Assembly: GCF_041296385.1 (NCBI RefSeq)
Contig: NC_091013.1
Span: forward strand, 9,314,001 to 9,378,000
Length of the DNA: 64,000 nucleotides
Source: Aphelocoma coerulescens
Taxonomy: Eukaryota; Chordata; Aves; Passeriformes; Corvidae
Direction: 5' to 3'
Made by a program: the position numbers and the translations under genes. Below the pieces are notes generated by a model, which ran no database searches, was not told the DNA's origin, and saw only the letters and a program-made list of their open reading frames with translations. Positions 9,104 to 22,542 of this stretch are shown here, in pieces; the stretch's first letter is position 1, and each line of letters opens with the position of its first letter.

Positions 9104-12100
9104 ATTCCTTTTGCTCCTAGTTGTACTTCCTCCCTGGCAGGGAGGTCTGCAGCCTGTATGGACCCACACCTCTGCTGCCATCCTGTGTGCCCCATGCTCT
9201 GCCCATCTCAGGCAGGGTGTGAGGAACAAAGGCTTCTCCCCACCTTTTTTGGCATTGTCAGCTCACAGCCCTGAGAGAAAAGAAGGAGAGGGGAAGGGAG
9301 AAATCAGCTTGCACTCCCCACAGCTCTTGCTTCACATGCCTCTGCCTGCTACTCTTAGACAGAAATGAGCACACAGAGAGCACTATTCCTCTCTTACCTT
9401 CGCTGGAGAATGTTGGAGTGTAGATGGCACATTCAGAGGTGTTGTAGTACCATGAATAGCCCATGTCAATGGGTGAAGTGCAGCTCGTGGCTGCCCCTGA
9501 CTGCAGGTGCCTGTGCCAGCAGCAGGCTGGCTCTCTGGCCATGGATGGAGCCTGGCTCTGGCCAAGAGGGGGGTTTCTGGGCAGGCAGCAGTGCCCGGGG
9601 ATGTGGGGTAAACAAACTCCATACCATCAGCTTTCCTGCAGTGGGGTCACATTGGAAACATCTTGCTGCAATCAATACTGAGCAGAGCGCCAGCTTTTAA
9701 CCCAGCCTCTGTATTTCCATCCCTTCACCCTAATCACTTTTAATTTATTTTCCAGATTTGCTGGAAGGCAGCGTTTCCTCAGCACAGGCTTCCTGTAGAT
9801 CAATCCCTTTGCAGCCTTTCAGGTTCAATGTACAAATTTCTGTTTCACAGAAATGTAGAATGGAAAGCATGAAAAGGTGGTCAGGGCAATTTCTGGTGCA
9901 TGAGATCTTATACAATGTTGTGATAAGCTTTGCAATCACTGCGTCATTACACTAATTGTTTGTCACTGTGCAAATGTGCACATAATCAGCAGCCTTGAAC
10001 AGAATACATTACATTACTCTTGTGTCAGATATGGTGTGTCTCAATCCATCAAGAGGAAATGGCTAGAAATGAATGTAGGAAGGTGTTGAAGCCGGAAGCA
10101 GAGATTCTAATTATTTCACACCAAGAATTTCACATATTTGCTAAACTGAGTTGTCATGCTGCTACTGATTATAATTGTCTTCTGCCATTGACAGGTGATT
10201 GTTTTGTGATTTCTGTGTCTAATGAAAATTCATTTTAACTAGAAAATTATTTTTGTATTATCCTGGATTCACTTAGGGAATTTTTGGAAAGTGTCTATGT
10301 GGCTATTTTTGCCTCTTACCTCTTAACACAATCTTGAAACTACTTTTTCTGCTTAATAAACTTAATTGAGAAAATTTAAATAGGTGTATTTAGTTTTTCA
10401 GTGTGACTCACAGTAATGACACATAGAAGATGTCTCTGCAGTAATAATTGAGATGACTAGTGGAAAAAAAGAAGAATAATTTGGTTTTATCTACTTTCCT
10501 GTTATTGCTAACAGATAGAAAGTTAATTGAAGTTATGTCCCTTTTTGAAAGCTGTGTGATACAATCCAACAGTAAGAACCAGATTATGAAGCTCAGTGGT
10601 ATCTGCCTGACTGAAAGAACCTTCAAGACTGAGATTAGTATAAAACAAAAGCAAGCCTTTTAAAATTTCGTAAAGATGGTTAAATGTGTCTCTTAATTCT
10701 ATTGTTTAACACAGTGAAGGTTGATGGTCTCATCTCACCTCTTCCTGCTTTCCAGGCTCAGGAAATGACTGAATCCTTATTGTGAGATGAGAGGAGAGGA
10801 TACCCTGGGGCAAACCTGAGGGAATGACAAATCCTGGTTTCTCTGTCAGAGTGGATGTAGCAAAGAGGAAGAGTCTCCTTCATTCATTTCATCCAGAATT
10901 GGGTCTTAACTCTTGATCTAAATTTCTTCAAGGCAATGTGGAGTTCTACTGGAGCAGTGTGAGTGGAGGGGAGAAAGATGGAGAAATCTCATCCTGATGG
11001 AGAGTTTCCAATAAACCAGTCCTGTTTTGGGAAAGGAACTGAAAGGGGTTACATGCTGTCTTGTTACCTTCTCACATACATGTACGCAGAATCTGTGGCT
11101 TCAAGTCTGGGCACTGGACAGAAAACAAGATATAAAGAACTGGTTTGATTATGCAGGAAAATGGATCAATGATAACAGCAAAAGCCAAACCTATGCTGTG
11201 AGAAAGCATACACACTTTTACAAGGATATAATTACCATTTTGTCCTCTGTCATTTTTGAGCATGTCTTGTCATAGAGGTTACCACTGATATCTGAGGCCA
11301 ACAATAAGCATGTCGTGTTTGTTATTGCATGGGGTAGATGCAAGAGGAACAGGCAGCTGAATTTAAGCAAGATAAATAACGCTGATTTACTAATAAAACA
11401 CTATTCCTAAAGACAAATCATATACATTTCTTCCTGAAACAAGTTTCATAGATGGAGCCCATAGTGTTGCTATAATGTAACATCTTACTTATAAACGGCA
11501 TCACAAGGCCAGTATTATATATAAAATTCTTAGAAAAATGCTATGCTTATTAAGCTTTTGAAGTCATTTACAGTTGAGAAATGAGTATTACATGCATTTT
11601 ATTAATATATTCCAAATGTAATTTAAAAAGTCATTAATTCTCTTCCTAGTTTGATCTACTTTATATAGGAAAAACCCAGAAAATATGAGGAAAAATGACT
11701 GACAAAAAATCAGTAGTAAAAATAATTCAATTTATTATTTTTATGGAACACTGTCCTGGATTGCAATATAATTTATTTTCTGCAGACTCCAATTTGTCTT
11801 CAGATATCTTAAGCCTTTGATAGGTTGCTAATATAGGACATGATATCCACTTTTAGTCAAGTTGAGCAATCTGCAGCTGCTGTGTATGGAACATCGGTAT
11901 ATATTTCCTTGATATAACAGAAAATACTAAGCTCTGTTGAGCCATGATCTCACTCTAGCATTCATTTAGTAGAATCTCAAAAAAAACACCTTACTAGGTT
12001 GCATATTCTGATCAGCTTTGTGTGAGTACCCTTGGCTGCACAGAGGAACCCAGGGGAGTACCCTGCCTAGGTGGTTTGTCAAAAATGGAAAACCTAGTCA

Positions 12101-12559
12101 AGGCTTATTGAAAAGCTGAATTATACTGGTACTGTGGTCCACCTTTTCACATAGTCAGTCCTTGAAATTTTAATGCTACTCACCTCCCACACTGTTATTT
12201 ACTTTGCCTGATAAACTACAAAGCACACTGGCAGAGAGTTATTCTCACATTGCATTTCTCACCTACAGGCAATGGAAAAATACTTAGAAATAAATTGTCA
12301 GAACATAAGTGCCATTTCTCAGAATTTCATGGGCTGTAGTCCTTGATGCTAACACAGTTAATGTACAATAAGCTTTTTTATGTAAATACTAAATGTACAT
12401 GGAATCATTAAGAAAATGCAAATATCTCAGAAGCTCAGCAATAGATTATGCCTCAGAACTGGCCATTTTACAGTAAGGATTTTCTGATATTTTTTCCCTC
12501 CTGAAAATGTAATTGAGAAATTGTCCCAGAAACAACAAGTGAGTGGTGAGATGGTCACA
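9104..12559. other. Unique DNA, no gene seen
   Basis: 9400-9700 is relatively GC-rich with overlapping short frames on both strands and no recognised motif. From 9950 on the sequence is AT-rich. No RNA gene, exon or repeat end was recognised. Confidence 0.55.
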
Positions 12560-13099
12560 TTTGAGGAAAGGCTGCCATCAAGATGGATCTTGACAGAGTT
12601 GGGGATTCCCAGCTTAAATCAGTCATGGGCCTGGTAGAGCAGGTCCAGAGGAGTGCCACAAAAATGGTCAGAGACCTGGAGCACCTCTCTTACAAATTAA
12701 AACGGAGAGAGCTGGGGTTATTCAGCCTCAAGAAGAGATGGGTGGGGGAAAACCTTACTGCAGGCTTGCAATACTTAAAGGATGGTTATAAGAAATATGG
12801 AGAGAGACCTTTTACCAAAGCCTGTAGTGATAGGACAAGGGATAATGCTTTTAAACCAAAAGAGAGTAGATTTGGATTGGCCATGAGGATGAATTTCTTT
12901 AAGGTGTGGGTATTCAAACACTGGAAGAGGTTGCTCAGAGAAATTGTGGATGACCCATCCCTGGAAGTGTTTAAGGTCAGGTTGGATGGAGCTTTCAGCA
13001 ACTCGATCTAGTGGAAGGTGTCCCTGCCTCTGGCAGGAGGGTTGGGCTAGATACTCTTTAAAAGTCTGTTCCAACCCAAACCCCTCTGTAACTCTATTA
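12560..13099 (+). mobile_element. CR1 LINE, 3' fragment with ORF2 C-terminus
   Basis: From about 12638 the sequence follows the CR1 consensus: CAGGTCCAGAGGAGTGCCAC, CTGGAGCACCTCTC, GAGCTGGGGTTATTCAGCC, ACTGGAAGAGGTTGCTCAGAG, CCATCCCTGGAAGTGTTTAAGG, AAGGTGTCCCTG, GGGTTGGGCTAGAT, and ends CCTCTGTAACTCTATT in place of the usual octamers. It is 5'-truncated; the left limit is approximate because 12560-12637 is less conserved. Confidence 0.92.
12583..13011 (+). pseudogene. C-terminal piece of CR1 ORF2 (reverse transcriptase polyprotein), still open
   Basis: ORF2 of CR1 encodes endonuclease plus reverse transcriptase; this is only its extreme C-terminus, beyond the catalytic domains. The frame contains LEHLSY, RRELGLFSL, ACSDRTR, FKHWKRLLREIVDDPSLEVF and VRLDGAFSN, all hallmarks of the CR1 ORF2 end, and it stops at the expected place just before the 3' UTR. 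About 140 codons are free of stops, although the element is diverged (for example KRRWVGEN-like drift where LEKRRLRGD is usual). With no promoter, start or catalytic part it cannot be a working gene; the intact frame is probably chance survival or a relatively recent insertion. Confidence 0.8.
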
Positions 13100-14260
13100 A
13101 ATCACAGTTTTCTGAACAGAATACTGTATAAATATTTGTTAAAAAAATTCCTTGATATGACCTCTGTAAAGGTACCAGGGAGTCTACACTAAAATGAGAG
13201 ATAACTAACATTATGTTTTTTCAAATTCTCATGTTCCCTGCTCATCTTCCTGATGAGTGTTCCTTTTTGTCCCTTCTTTCTAAAACACATCAGTTTACAG
13301 ATGTTATAGCTGAGTATTGATCCTGGAATGATTCAGCACAAACTTCAGGGTTCTGCTCACAGGGTTCACAGGACTATACAGGCATAAAGTTAGGGCTGGG
13401 TGAACTTTTTGAATCAGGTAGTGAGACATTGAGGGGGTTGAATTTTAATGCCATTTGGGAGTTGCTGAGTACTTCACCATTTCATTCCACACCTCAGCTT
13501 CTTGCAACTTAGTATTTTTAACATAAAGCTGTACATCTCTCTCTATGGATATTAACCATAAAATGAGGATAATATTTTGAGGACATTCAGTGAAGTCACT
13601 GAGACATATTTTCAAGCTTTGCTTTTTATTATACACAAACTATTATGTTAAAAAGCATTCAGGTTGCAAAGACAAGCACTCTAAAGCAATATCCAGCTCG
13701 TACTTTCTTCCCTTGTAAAATCTTTCGAGCAGAGACACTTTTTGATATCTCTCCATCAAACACCAAGCTCATTTTTGGGGGTATCCAAATAAATACTAAT
13801 AATAGATGCTGTAGAGAAGCAGTGCCACCACAACACTTTGGATTTAATGTGGATGACATAAGTAGCTAATTTTCATTTTGCAATTTGAATGCACTTTTTG
13901 CAGACTGTATCTCTCTCTTCTTCCTACCTTATACAATAAATATTTTATCCCACAGACCTGGTTGTCAAACCTGGAATGTTTTCCAGGTTATTCAGTTGAT
14001 TCCCTTTTCATTATATCCTAGAGCAGAATTCTTCACTGCTGCTGCTCACGTATCATAAAAGAACCAGAGCACAGCAGGCACTGCCCCATTGATAGACAAC
14101 TCGAGTATCCCTGTACACAAATGCTAAAACCCTACCATCCCTACCCACACTTACATTCAATTATTTGGAGGAATATATCTAGATGTGGGCCAGCTCAACT
14201 TTGAAGAAATTATTAGGTTCTATTTTTTTCCACAATGGTCAAGATGCATTCATGCAAATT
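13100..14260. other. AT-rich unique DNA, no gene seen
   Basis: Short frames only. No repeat ends recognised. Confidence 0.55.
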
Positions 14261-14312
14261 TAAAAAAAAAAAACTTAAAAAAAAAAAAAAGAAATTAAAA
14301 AAAAAGAGAAAG
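14261..14312 (+). repeat. A-rich simple repeat
   Basis: Three A-runs of 9 to 14 bases separated by CTT, GAAATT and GAG. The 66-residue lysine-rich frame across it (14235-14435) is a by-product of the A-runs. Confidence 0.85.
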
Positions 14313-15300
14313 AACTTGAATTATATTTTGAGCCCAACCCAGCTCCTTTTGGATCAGGATGACAAACCTTCAACATCTGGATATCCTTCAGTGCCTGCAC
14401 ACTTCTGTTTGCCAGTCAGCATTTTTTACCTTTAAACATGAGAAATTAGTTGTTAGGCAAGATTAGTACCAGTGCAGGCAACATGCTATTGCAGCTGATA
14501 CAGTCTACAGCTCTATCTGCACCAATGGATTCTAAGAAGGTATCTTAAGGAAATGTTTTTGGAGATGATTTTTTTATTTATGAGCCATAGTTTCAACTTC
14601 TCCTTTCATAAGTCTATTTTGTCTACTTTTTAGTCCCAAATCCCATTGTCTGCATCATTGTGGAGGCCAAATCACTTATTTAGTGAACAGGCAGAGGAAA
14701 GAGGTTGCTTGAAAACATGAAGGACAAGTATCCTGCCCTTACATTAATGTTATCATAGACATGTTGGCAAATTCTGTAGATGGACCAGTAGTTTTCATTT
14801 CTAAGTTTTCACTGCATCAGGTGACACAGTCAGAATTGGACAAACTCCTGGTAACCTCTGTAGGCTGCCCAGTAACTCCATGGTTGCAGTTAGCTGTTTT
14901 CTCATTCATTAATTGATTTGAATTCAGAGCAATTGTGTCTCCAGTCAGTAATCTGGAGGGAGCTTGGGATATTAGCATCAGATGTTCTAGTGCTGTTAAG
15001 TCATTAACAGAGAAGTAATTTCCCCCTTTTTCTGCACTTATGGATTATTTTTTCCTTATTAGGAAGTGCCTTCTTGAATATCAAAATGTCTTATTGCATT
15101 GCAAGATGAGGAGAGACAGACATTTCTTTTAGAATGAAGCTCTAAATTTCCTCCACTGATGTTTTTTTAATTGCCATTTTTGAGGTACTGCCTCCTTCAT
15201 ATTATTGAGAGATAGCTCAGGAAGTGAAAAAAACCAATGAAAGCCAGAATCATTCACTTATTTAAATTTGCTAGTTATTGTTTGTTAAAAGGCAATCCCT
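14313..15300. other. AT-rich unique DNA, no gene seen
   Basis: Nothing recognised on either strand. Confidence 0.55.
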
Positions 15301-15342
15301 CAAAAAAAAAAAAAAAAGATAAAAGAAAAAAGAAAAAAAGAT
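15301..15342 (+). repeat. A-rich simple repeat
   Basis: A15 followed by interrupted GATAAAAG/AAAAAAG units. It could be the decayed tail of an old retroinsertion, but no body is recognisable upstream. Confidence 0.8.
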
Positions 15343-18300
15343 AACAATCAAAATATCTATTTCTAATAGCTCTGTTACTATACTTCTTCCAGTGCTAGAA
15401 AATATGTGCCATGTGAAAAACAGCAAATAGAGTCTTTTTCAGTTTTCTACACACTGCACAAGGCCATTCTATGAAATAAATACAGGAAATCATAATGGTT
15501 TCAGAGTCAAAGGATGCCTCACTTTTTATGTGTAGAGGTCTCAAACATACTGCTGTGAATACAGTATTCAAGAAAAACACATTTTTCTGGAACAAATCAG
15601 AAGAATTTTCTTCATATTCTCTCATGCTTATTTCAAGTGGTTAGCCTTAAAATAACACTTCAAGTATCACTATCTTCTCCTATATTTCAGTCAGAAAGAC
15701 AACTCTAAATGTGTCGAAGGTTACTGAGACAGCTTGCCTGACTTTTCCTGGGTTTTAGATTTATGGCAATTTTCACCAAGTTCAAGAAAAAAGTTGAACA
15801 AAAGCAAGACTACTGTATTAAGATGAAAGAAAAATCTGCAAGTATTTAGTGGGAAAAATGCATTAAGAGCTCTCACACTTCACATTAGTCTAAAATAAAT
15901 AATAGGATAACAACAGTATGGACACAATTCTGTCACCTCAAGTAGCTACTGTTATAGTAAACTGTAAATAGCAATTTATTATAAGTAAATCAAAAGCTGG
16001 AAATGGTGAGAAGTATTTAATTATTTGAAAATTTTTTCACAAGGAAAAAATGAAGGGAAAATTCAAATTGAAAAATATTAATTATTCTCTCTTTAGTAAT
16101 AGGTATTAACTCAAAATCCTTGAGTTCGGATTTTTACAGTCTTTTGATATCACAGCTACAAGGAAAGTAGAACTAAAATTAAAAAGTAGGAGCTGAAAAG
16201 TCTGGAATTCAAGGTCAAAGGGCTTGGCTGTTCCTTGCCACTGATGCCTGACAGAGATGCTGTTTCTATGCAGCCTGCTTGGGAGCAGAGCATGTGGCTG
16301 GTCAGGGAGAAAGGTTTTAATCATTTTGTTCCTCTGTTCCTTTAGCAAATGGAGATGAATCCATGCATGAAGGTCCAGGAGGCAAAGTGGAGAACAGGGA
16401 AGGGGAGTGGCTGCAATTTGCAGCTCACATTGACTACCCCAGCACATAAAGAGATGGCAAACTTTTCTGGTGTAGAGGTATAATCCATACTTGCTATAGT
16501 TCCCAGGATGAAATCTAATGCACAGGGTGTTGAAGTCTGTTCTACATGTTTCCCAGAAATTATTTTTTCTCCAGCAGTATTTCTAATCTCAACAAATGAA
16601 ATAAGTAAGCCAATTGAGTCCAGCTGAAATCCTAACAAGTAGTTTAATTTGACAATTCGTGGGGTAGTTTGGACCCTGCTGAAGGTAAGGGGAGAAGTTA
16701 CCATTGATTCAGTAGTGCCAGTGCTTCACTTGCCATCACCATAGTTCTGCCTGGTCTGATGTGCTCTGCAAGTTGTTCTGGAAAACATCCCACTGCCACC
16801 TAGATTTTGTATGCTTTCACTGCCAATAAAGAATATGAAAAAAATATGAAGAAAAGTACAGAAAAGATTTTAATGTTGTTTTTTCTCTCTGTGCTTTCCC
16901 TTGTTCCCCTTGTCATCTTTATTTGCTTGCCCTCCCGGGCTTAGCTCACATCACAGCTCCCTGTGAGATGCTGCTTGTAGGGGACAGCTGAATTCTGCAC
17001 TGTTCCAATGGGGAGAGCGGCACTAAACTGTGCCCTCTCCAGTCATATATTCAATGCTTCAACTACAGAGGGGATAAAAACCCCACGGTTTAGAAATAGG
17101 AATGCAGAGAAGCCTGAGTTTAAAAAAAGAAAGTGTTTTATGCTATACACAATCTCTTTAGATCCATGTAGAATCTAGAGGCTGCAGGATGAGATTCGAA
17201 ACTAGTGCGCATTTAGATGCATGAAAAAGCAGAGCAGCACTGTTCTTCTAGCAAAGCCACACTCAGTCCTACTTTGGAAGAATTTTATTTGCATCATTAT
17301 CACTGTCTTTATTTTAGTGCCATCTCTGAAAAACTGATCAGTCACTTTCATACCAGTCTTGTGTACTTGGGTTGCATGGACACCAGATCAATATTAATGC
17401 TCTTTCCCTGCCAAACTTGAAATCACAACTTCTGCTGTCACTAAGAGCTATACATTGAAATGAACCTGGGATAGAACTGCAGTGCCAGCTCACTGTCTGA
17501 TCACAGCCATGTGGAGTGGGCTTCAAGAGTCCCTGAGCCAGCTGCCAGTGATAGCCCACAGTAACACAACTCTACTGATAGCATTCTTACACTTGTCATC
17601 TTGTGTGGTATCTGAAATCCTGACACATTGTCAGCCCATGTATAGTGTGTATAGAAGCCATAAAATAAATGTGATGCCATGTGGCAATTAACATCACTGG
17701 TGCTTCAAAACATAGAGCTGGTGGGGAGACTTGCCTGTGGGGTTTTGTGGGAACACACTATATATGATACAAAAAAAGTTCAAAGGAAGAGATGGATAAG
17801 GTTCTGTTTAGCCAGGACGCACAAACTGAAATTACTGACATCTAAGTCTCTATATTAAAGGTGCTCTTATTTTTTGACATGGAGATGATTTGCCTCAAGC
17901 TTTTGGATCCAGACTGACAGCGAGCTGCTATGAATCGAACAATGCTTTGCTTCAGCCTTTAGCAGCTGCTGAGTTTTTTCATGCAATGGAAAGCATGACG
18001 TCTGGTCCTGTGTCCTCTTGTCAGGTGTTATGAGATAAGCCTCCCTTCTAAGCTTTTACTGGTGTTATTTTACTCTGCACCTTCTGAGGAAGGCAGAAGT
18101 AGCTGAAGACCATTTCATGGCCAGTGATGCCTCCAGCTCTGCAGAACTCCAGAAGCAGAACTGCCTGTGTCATCCGATGAAACTCTCTCACTTTAAACCT
18201 AATAAAGAGGACCCTGAAATAGACCTTTCACACTTATTCTTGAAAATATTCAGATTGACAACTAATAAGTAGTGTCTACCTGCTGATATGACTGTTCCAA

Positions 18301-19600
18301 ATAGCAAAGGACCGCCTCAGAGAAATCCAGTAATGAGGAAGGTCCCTCAGATGGAGCTCTAAGCAAACCTGCTCTAATAGGGAAGAACATATTGTAAGGG
18401 GAAAGTTTAATCTGTTCCGAAAAACTTAAAACTGTATTCAATACATATGATCCTTTAGGCTTGATTTTGGCTCTCTAGGGCTCTAGTTCTTTGGGTTTTG
18501 CAAAGTGTTGTTGAGTCTACATTTTTACAGCAGGCTCAAGTAAACCTGAGTATTTTTTTTTTTAATATTTTAAAATATGATGGTTTTCGCTTGGATGTTA
18601 TTAATTGATTGCACTGACCATCACTTTGGCTAGATTCATAGCTTCATATTTAGATAGAAATAACAGCTCATATTTTCTGGAAGTTTCCAGTGCCCTACCA
18701 TGACTTAAAATTACAAAATAAAAAACCAGAAGCTGGTGCAGGGCTCCAAGACAGCAACAATGATAAATTAGTAACTTTTATCTATTTTTCCTCTCAGTTT
18801 TATTTATAACTGTTGCAGGGGACCAACCACTTTCTTTCAAATTGCATACTCTGAGCGGCTGCTCCCATGCCAATTTTATGAGCAGAGCTTATGCCAATCA
18901 GACACAAGACCCAGGAGATAGAACCCTGCCCATCATGCTCTTTCCCACTGCATGGAATAGCTGTTGCACCTGCTTCTATCTGGGATTTTTGGTTTTGGCA
19001 AAGAGAAAAGAATTTGAACAGGCCACCTGCAGATGAGACCAGACTTACTGTTTTCTCAGTCTGTTTTCAGCCTGAGGGCAGAGGGCAGGCACAGAATTCT
19101 GCTGTGGCAGATTGAATACAAGCATGACTTTAATTAAATGAGACAAAATACCATGCTAGCATGAAAACTGTCTTCTATTTATATGCACGAGTCTTTTTTG
19201 ATATCTTCCTCCATTTATTTGGTAGAATAATGGGGAAATATTGTTTGTGACTGGATTTTTTATCATTTGAAGGAGAACTGGTATATTTGTCAGAGCAGTT
19301 GCAATCTGATTTTCATGGGTGTGGAAAGTCAAACTCAGTCTTCCTTCTGCCAAGCTAGTAGTGATCACTGCTGGGCCAAAGAACAAATGATTAGCAAGAT
19401 ATCAGAAGTGGTGAAAAATGGGAAATGGCTGATGCTAGTTTATCCCTTAATGAGATAAACTTAATTAATGGGTGACTGATTATATTTTTCTTTTTTTCCA
19501 ATGAAAATATGAAGCAGCAAGGACCCAGCTAGGACAGCAAACAGATGTGCTGCCTTGGAGACTGTCTGTAAAAAATATGAAAAATACTGTTTTCTCATGC
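15343..19600. other. AT-rich unique DNA, no gene seen
   Basis: The longest frames (16106-16447 and 16342-16704, minus) overlap each other in different registers and show no domain. 15466-15475 contains CCATTCTATGA, reminiscent of a CR1 terminus, but nothing upstream supports it. Confidence 0.55.
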
Positions 19601-19615
19601 ATATATATATATATA
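19601..19615 (+). repeat. (AT)n microsatellite
   Basis: About seven AT units. Confidence 0.85.
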
Positions 19616-22537
19616 ACTGAAAACAAATATTCGTAAAGTTCAATGAAGACTCAATTTTTTACAGAAAATGGAAATGGATGACAAAAAGCTTCTTTCTGTC
19701 TAAAACAGGGTGAAGTAGGTGTCTCAAGCAGATGTTTTACTGTTTAATCATCCCATTCTACTTCCCTGCACAATCAAGTCCATTACAGCCAAAACATAAA
19801 AAATAAACAATCAGTAAAATGTACCACCTTCAGCTGCCATGATTTTCTATAAATTAATACTGATATTGAGGGCATCAGATTGCAATAAAAATAACCAGAA
19901 GAAAATAAGGCCCCATCTCTCCTATGAGCAAACAGTCTATGGATAACTCCATGCCCAGTACCTAGCTGTGTGTTTGTGTTATGACTGCATACAGACATGC
20001 ATCATTTCCATGTGATACATGGTGCTTGAAATGCTGGAATTCTAAAATTGTGGACATTTCAGTATTGAATTTTTTCCCATCTGTAGCTTTTGCTGAACTG
20101 TAATGGAAAGATTTATTCCTTCCTAGTTTGAAAACAAACCAACTGTAAACCCCTAAGAAAGCTGTCAGACAGAAAACAATCCACTCTCTTGTGTAAACTG
20201 AGAAAGATGAAAAGTACAGCCCGTCATTTTCTCCAGTCAATCCACCCTCATGCTGAGGATATAACATGAATAAGAAATGGCATGAACTTAACCTGTCCTC
20301 TTTGCAACTTTTCACTTGTAATTTTGTAGTTTTTTAAGATGCTGTAATAATTGTGATACACTATGCTATCTCCAGGAAAGGGTTATTTCAAGTATAATAT
20401 GCTGTATTTTTAACTGAAACTGTAATTTAATTTCTGTGTTCAATGTTACTTTTAGATTCACTTACATCCTACACAAACATCACTTGATAATATTAGTTTA
20501 AGATTTTTTACTTTTTCCTCTTTTATTTTTTTTTTTTTAACCAAGCCCTTGAATTCTAAAAGTCATTTGAAGAGGAAAGGATGACTACAGCTCTGGGTGT
20601 TCCTGCTCCAGTAGTGCATAGCAAGATCAATTTGGGCATTAAGCTTTAGCTTTTACCCTCTTGCAAGCCTGCCAAGCAGTAGGCATTATTATGCCCAGAA
20701 CTTTCAGCTTCATTAAAACTTCAGTACGTTACCAGAAATTCATGTGTTAGGCAGACCCAATGAAGGACTCCATATTCCGTACTTGGAGAGAATGTGATTT
20801 TTTTTCATGAAGTTAGATACATTCTTCAATAATTTTATTCTATAATTGAGTATAATTTGCTCAAAATATGTAAACATCCTCTTTAAAAAAATAAAAAGTC
20901 GATTCTCAGCTGCAATTTGGTTTAAAATTCAACAACATAACATTGGTTATAGTTTAATATCAAGTTGTCTCTGAGATGAATCCTTGATTCACTTTAAATT
21001 CAGAATATGCTTTCAATAGGGAGACACAATTTTTTCCCAGTTTTCCCCTGGATTTGAATTTGAATATTTTTCTAATGGGATATAGTTTACCACAGAATTA
21101 ATTATTTTCTTTTTTTTTCTCCTCAGCAATTAGACAAGTTACACAGTACCTGCTTAAGCTGTTACCTGCTTCTGGAGCAAAATTCAGATGACAGAAATGA
21201 ATCCAGTAAGTGTAAAGGGGCTGAACAAACTTAAAGCAATCTCCAAGGAAAGATTAACTTTGGGTTCACTCTGCAAGCTAAAAGAAAAATTGCTGCTTCT
21301 AACACTTAAAATAAGCACACTGAAAAATTTTACTATTGCCCTTAAATATTTTACTGAAAATTGTCTCATTTTGCTTAAAAAGTACAAGAACCCTTTGCTG
21401 TTTTTTTTCGAAACCAAATGTCCATCACCAGTAGATATTCTTATTGATAAAGAAGTGGTGAAGTAGAAAGCATACAAAGATATATGAGGTTGTGGCCTGA
21501 GGGAATTCTCTGGTCTTAGTGCAGCAACAGTGTTCATGAAGGGAACTACAGGAGAAAATTCCCTCAGAACTTAAGGCTCTGGTAATATTCATCCCAGGCA
21601 TTTGAGTGAGAATATACTATGCATTCATACTGAAGCTCTTTTCCCTTCTAACCAAAGCCAGAAACCACTTTGCCACTCTGAATGGAGGGGTCAGCTCACC
21701 TGGCCATATTGCTGTGACTGGTAACATGCAGGGTTGAGAACAAAATGTTGGGCAACATTGGCAAAACTGTGACCTTTCCCTTGCGTTTTTAGCACTGGTT
21801 AGGTCAGAATAGCCCCGAGGTAGGATGCAATTTTCATCTTAGATAAGTTTATCACGCTTCATCTGTTAGCCATCACCTTATGAGTGACCGTGCACGCACA
21901 CCCACACAAGTATCACTGAGAAACAGGCCACAGTAGAAACAGAAATGCCAAACCTTCATGGGCTGCTTTGGATGGAGGCTCTGCAGCTCTGCCACGTTCT
22001 CCGACTGTTTAAACATGGCCCATATGGTGTTATGCACCTGAGAACATGCCCAGAACACAATCATTCTGTACTAAACACGGATTTATAGGATCTCTATGGG
22101 GAGATGTGAAACTACGTGAGTATTTTCGTTCGGTTCCTTACTCTTCTGATATCCTGACTGCCCATGCTTACCTTCAAGTGATTTGTACTATTGAGTGGTT
22201 TCAGAGTGCTTACATGACATTTAGTTGGATGAAAATAACGTGAAAAAAGCTACTCTGGGAAAGCACCGAATAAATGCTAACTGCAAATGGGAAATGAGCC
22301 CACAGGATCAAACTGGAGCCAGTCTAAAGGAGGCATGTAGGATTCTCACTTGCCTTTGATCCTCCATGCCAGAAGTTTCATTCAACTGATCTACTCCCTT
22401 CATCCTTTCACAAGTTTGTGCACAGAATGGAAAACAAGAATAAGGCTACAGCCTACTCCCCTTTCATTCTTCACTTTTAAACCAAGAAATTGCTGAGGAA
22501 GCACAAAAAATTGGTTTCTACTTAGCTACTGACATGG
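19616..22537. other. AT-rich unique DNA, no gene seen
   Basis: A T-run lies at about 20528-20538 and another near 21112. Frames of 117 codons at 19962-20315 and 21184-21537 (minus) and 92 codons at 21188-21466 (plus) have no recognised motif; two of them overlap on opposite strands in the same DNA. Confidence 0.55.
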
Positions 22538-22542
22538 AGACC
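22538..22542 (+). repeat. Left target-site duplication of family B LTR (AGACC)
   Basis: Abuts the LTR start; exact partner at 23181-23185. Five bases is the size made by ERVL-type and some gamma-like elements. Confidence 0.85.

Noticed and set aside
15466..15476. CR1 terminal octamer CCATTCTATGA
   Set aside because: Ten bases with no CR1 body upstream.
16106..16704. Overlapping 113- and 120-codon minus frames
   Set aside because: Two registers open over the same DNA, no motif, no splice-site support.
17190..17205. tRNA/SINE B-box-like GATTCGAAACT
   Set aside because: No A-box at the right distance, no acceptor stem pairing and no SINE tail.
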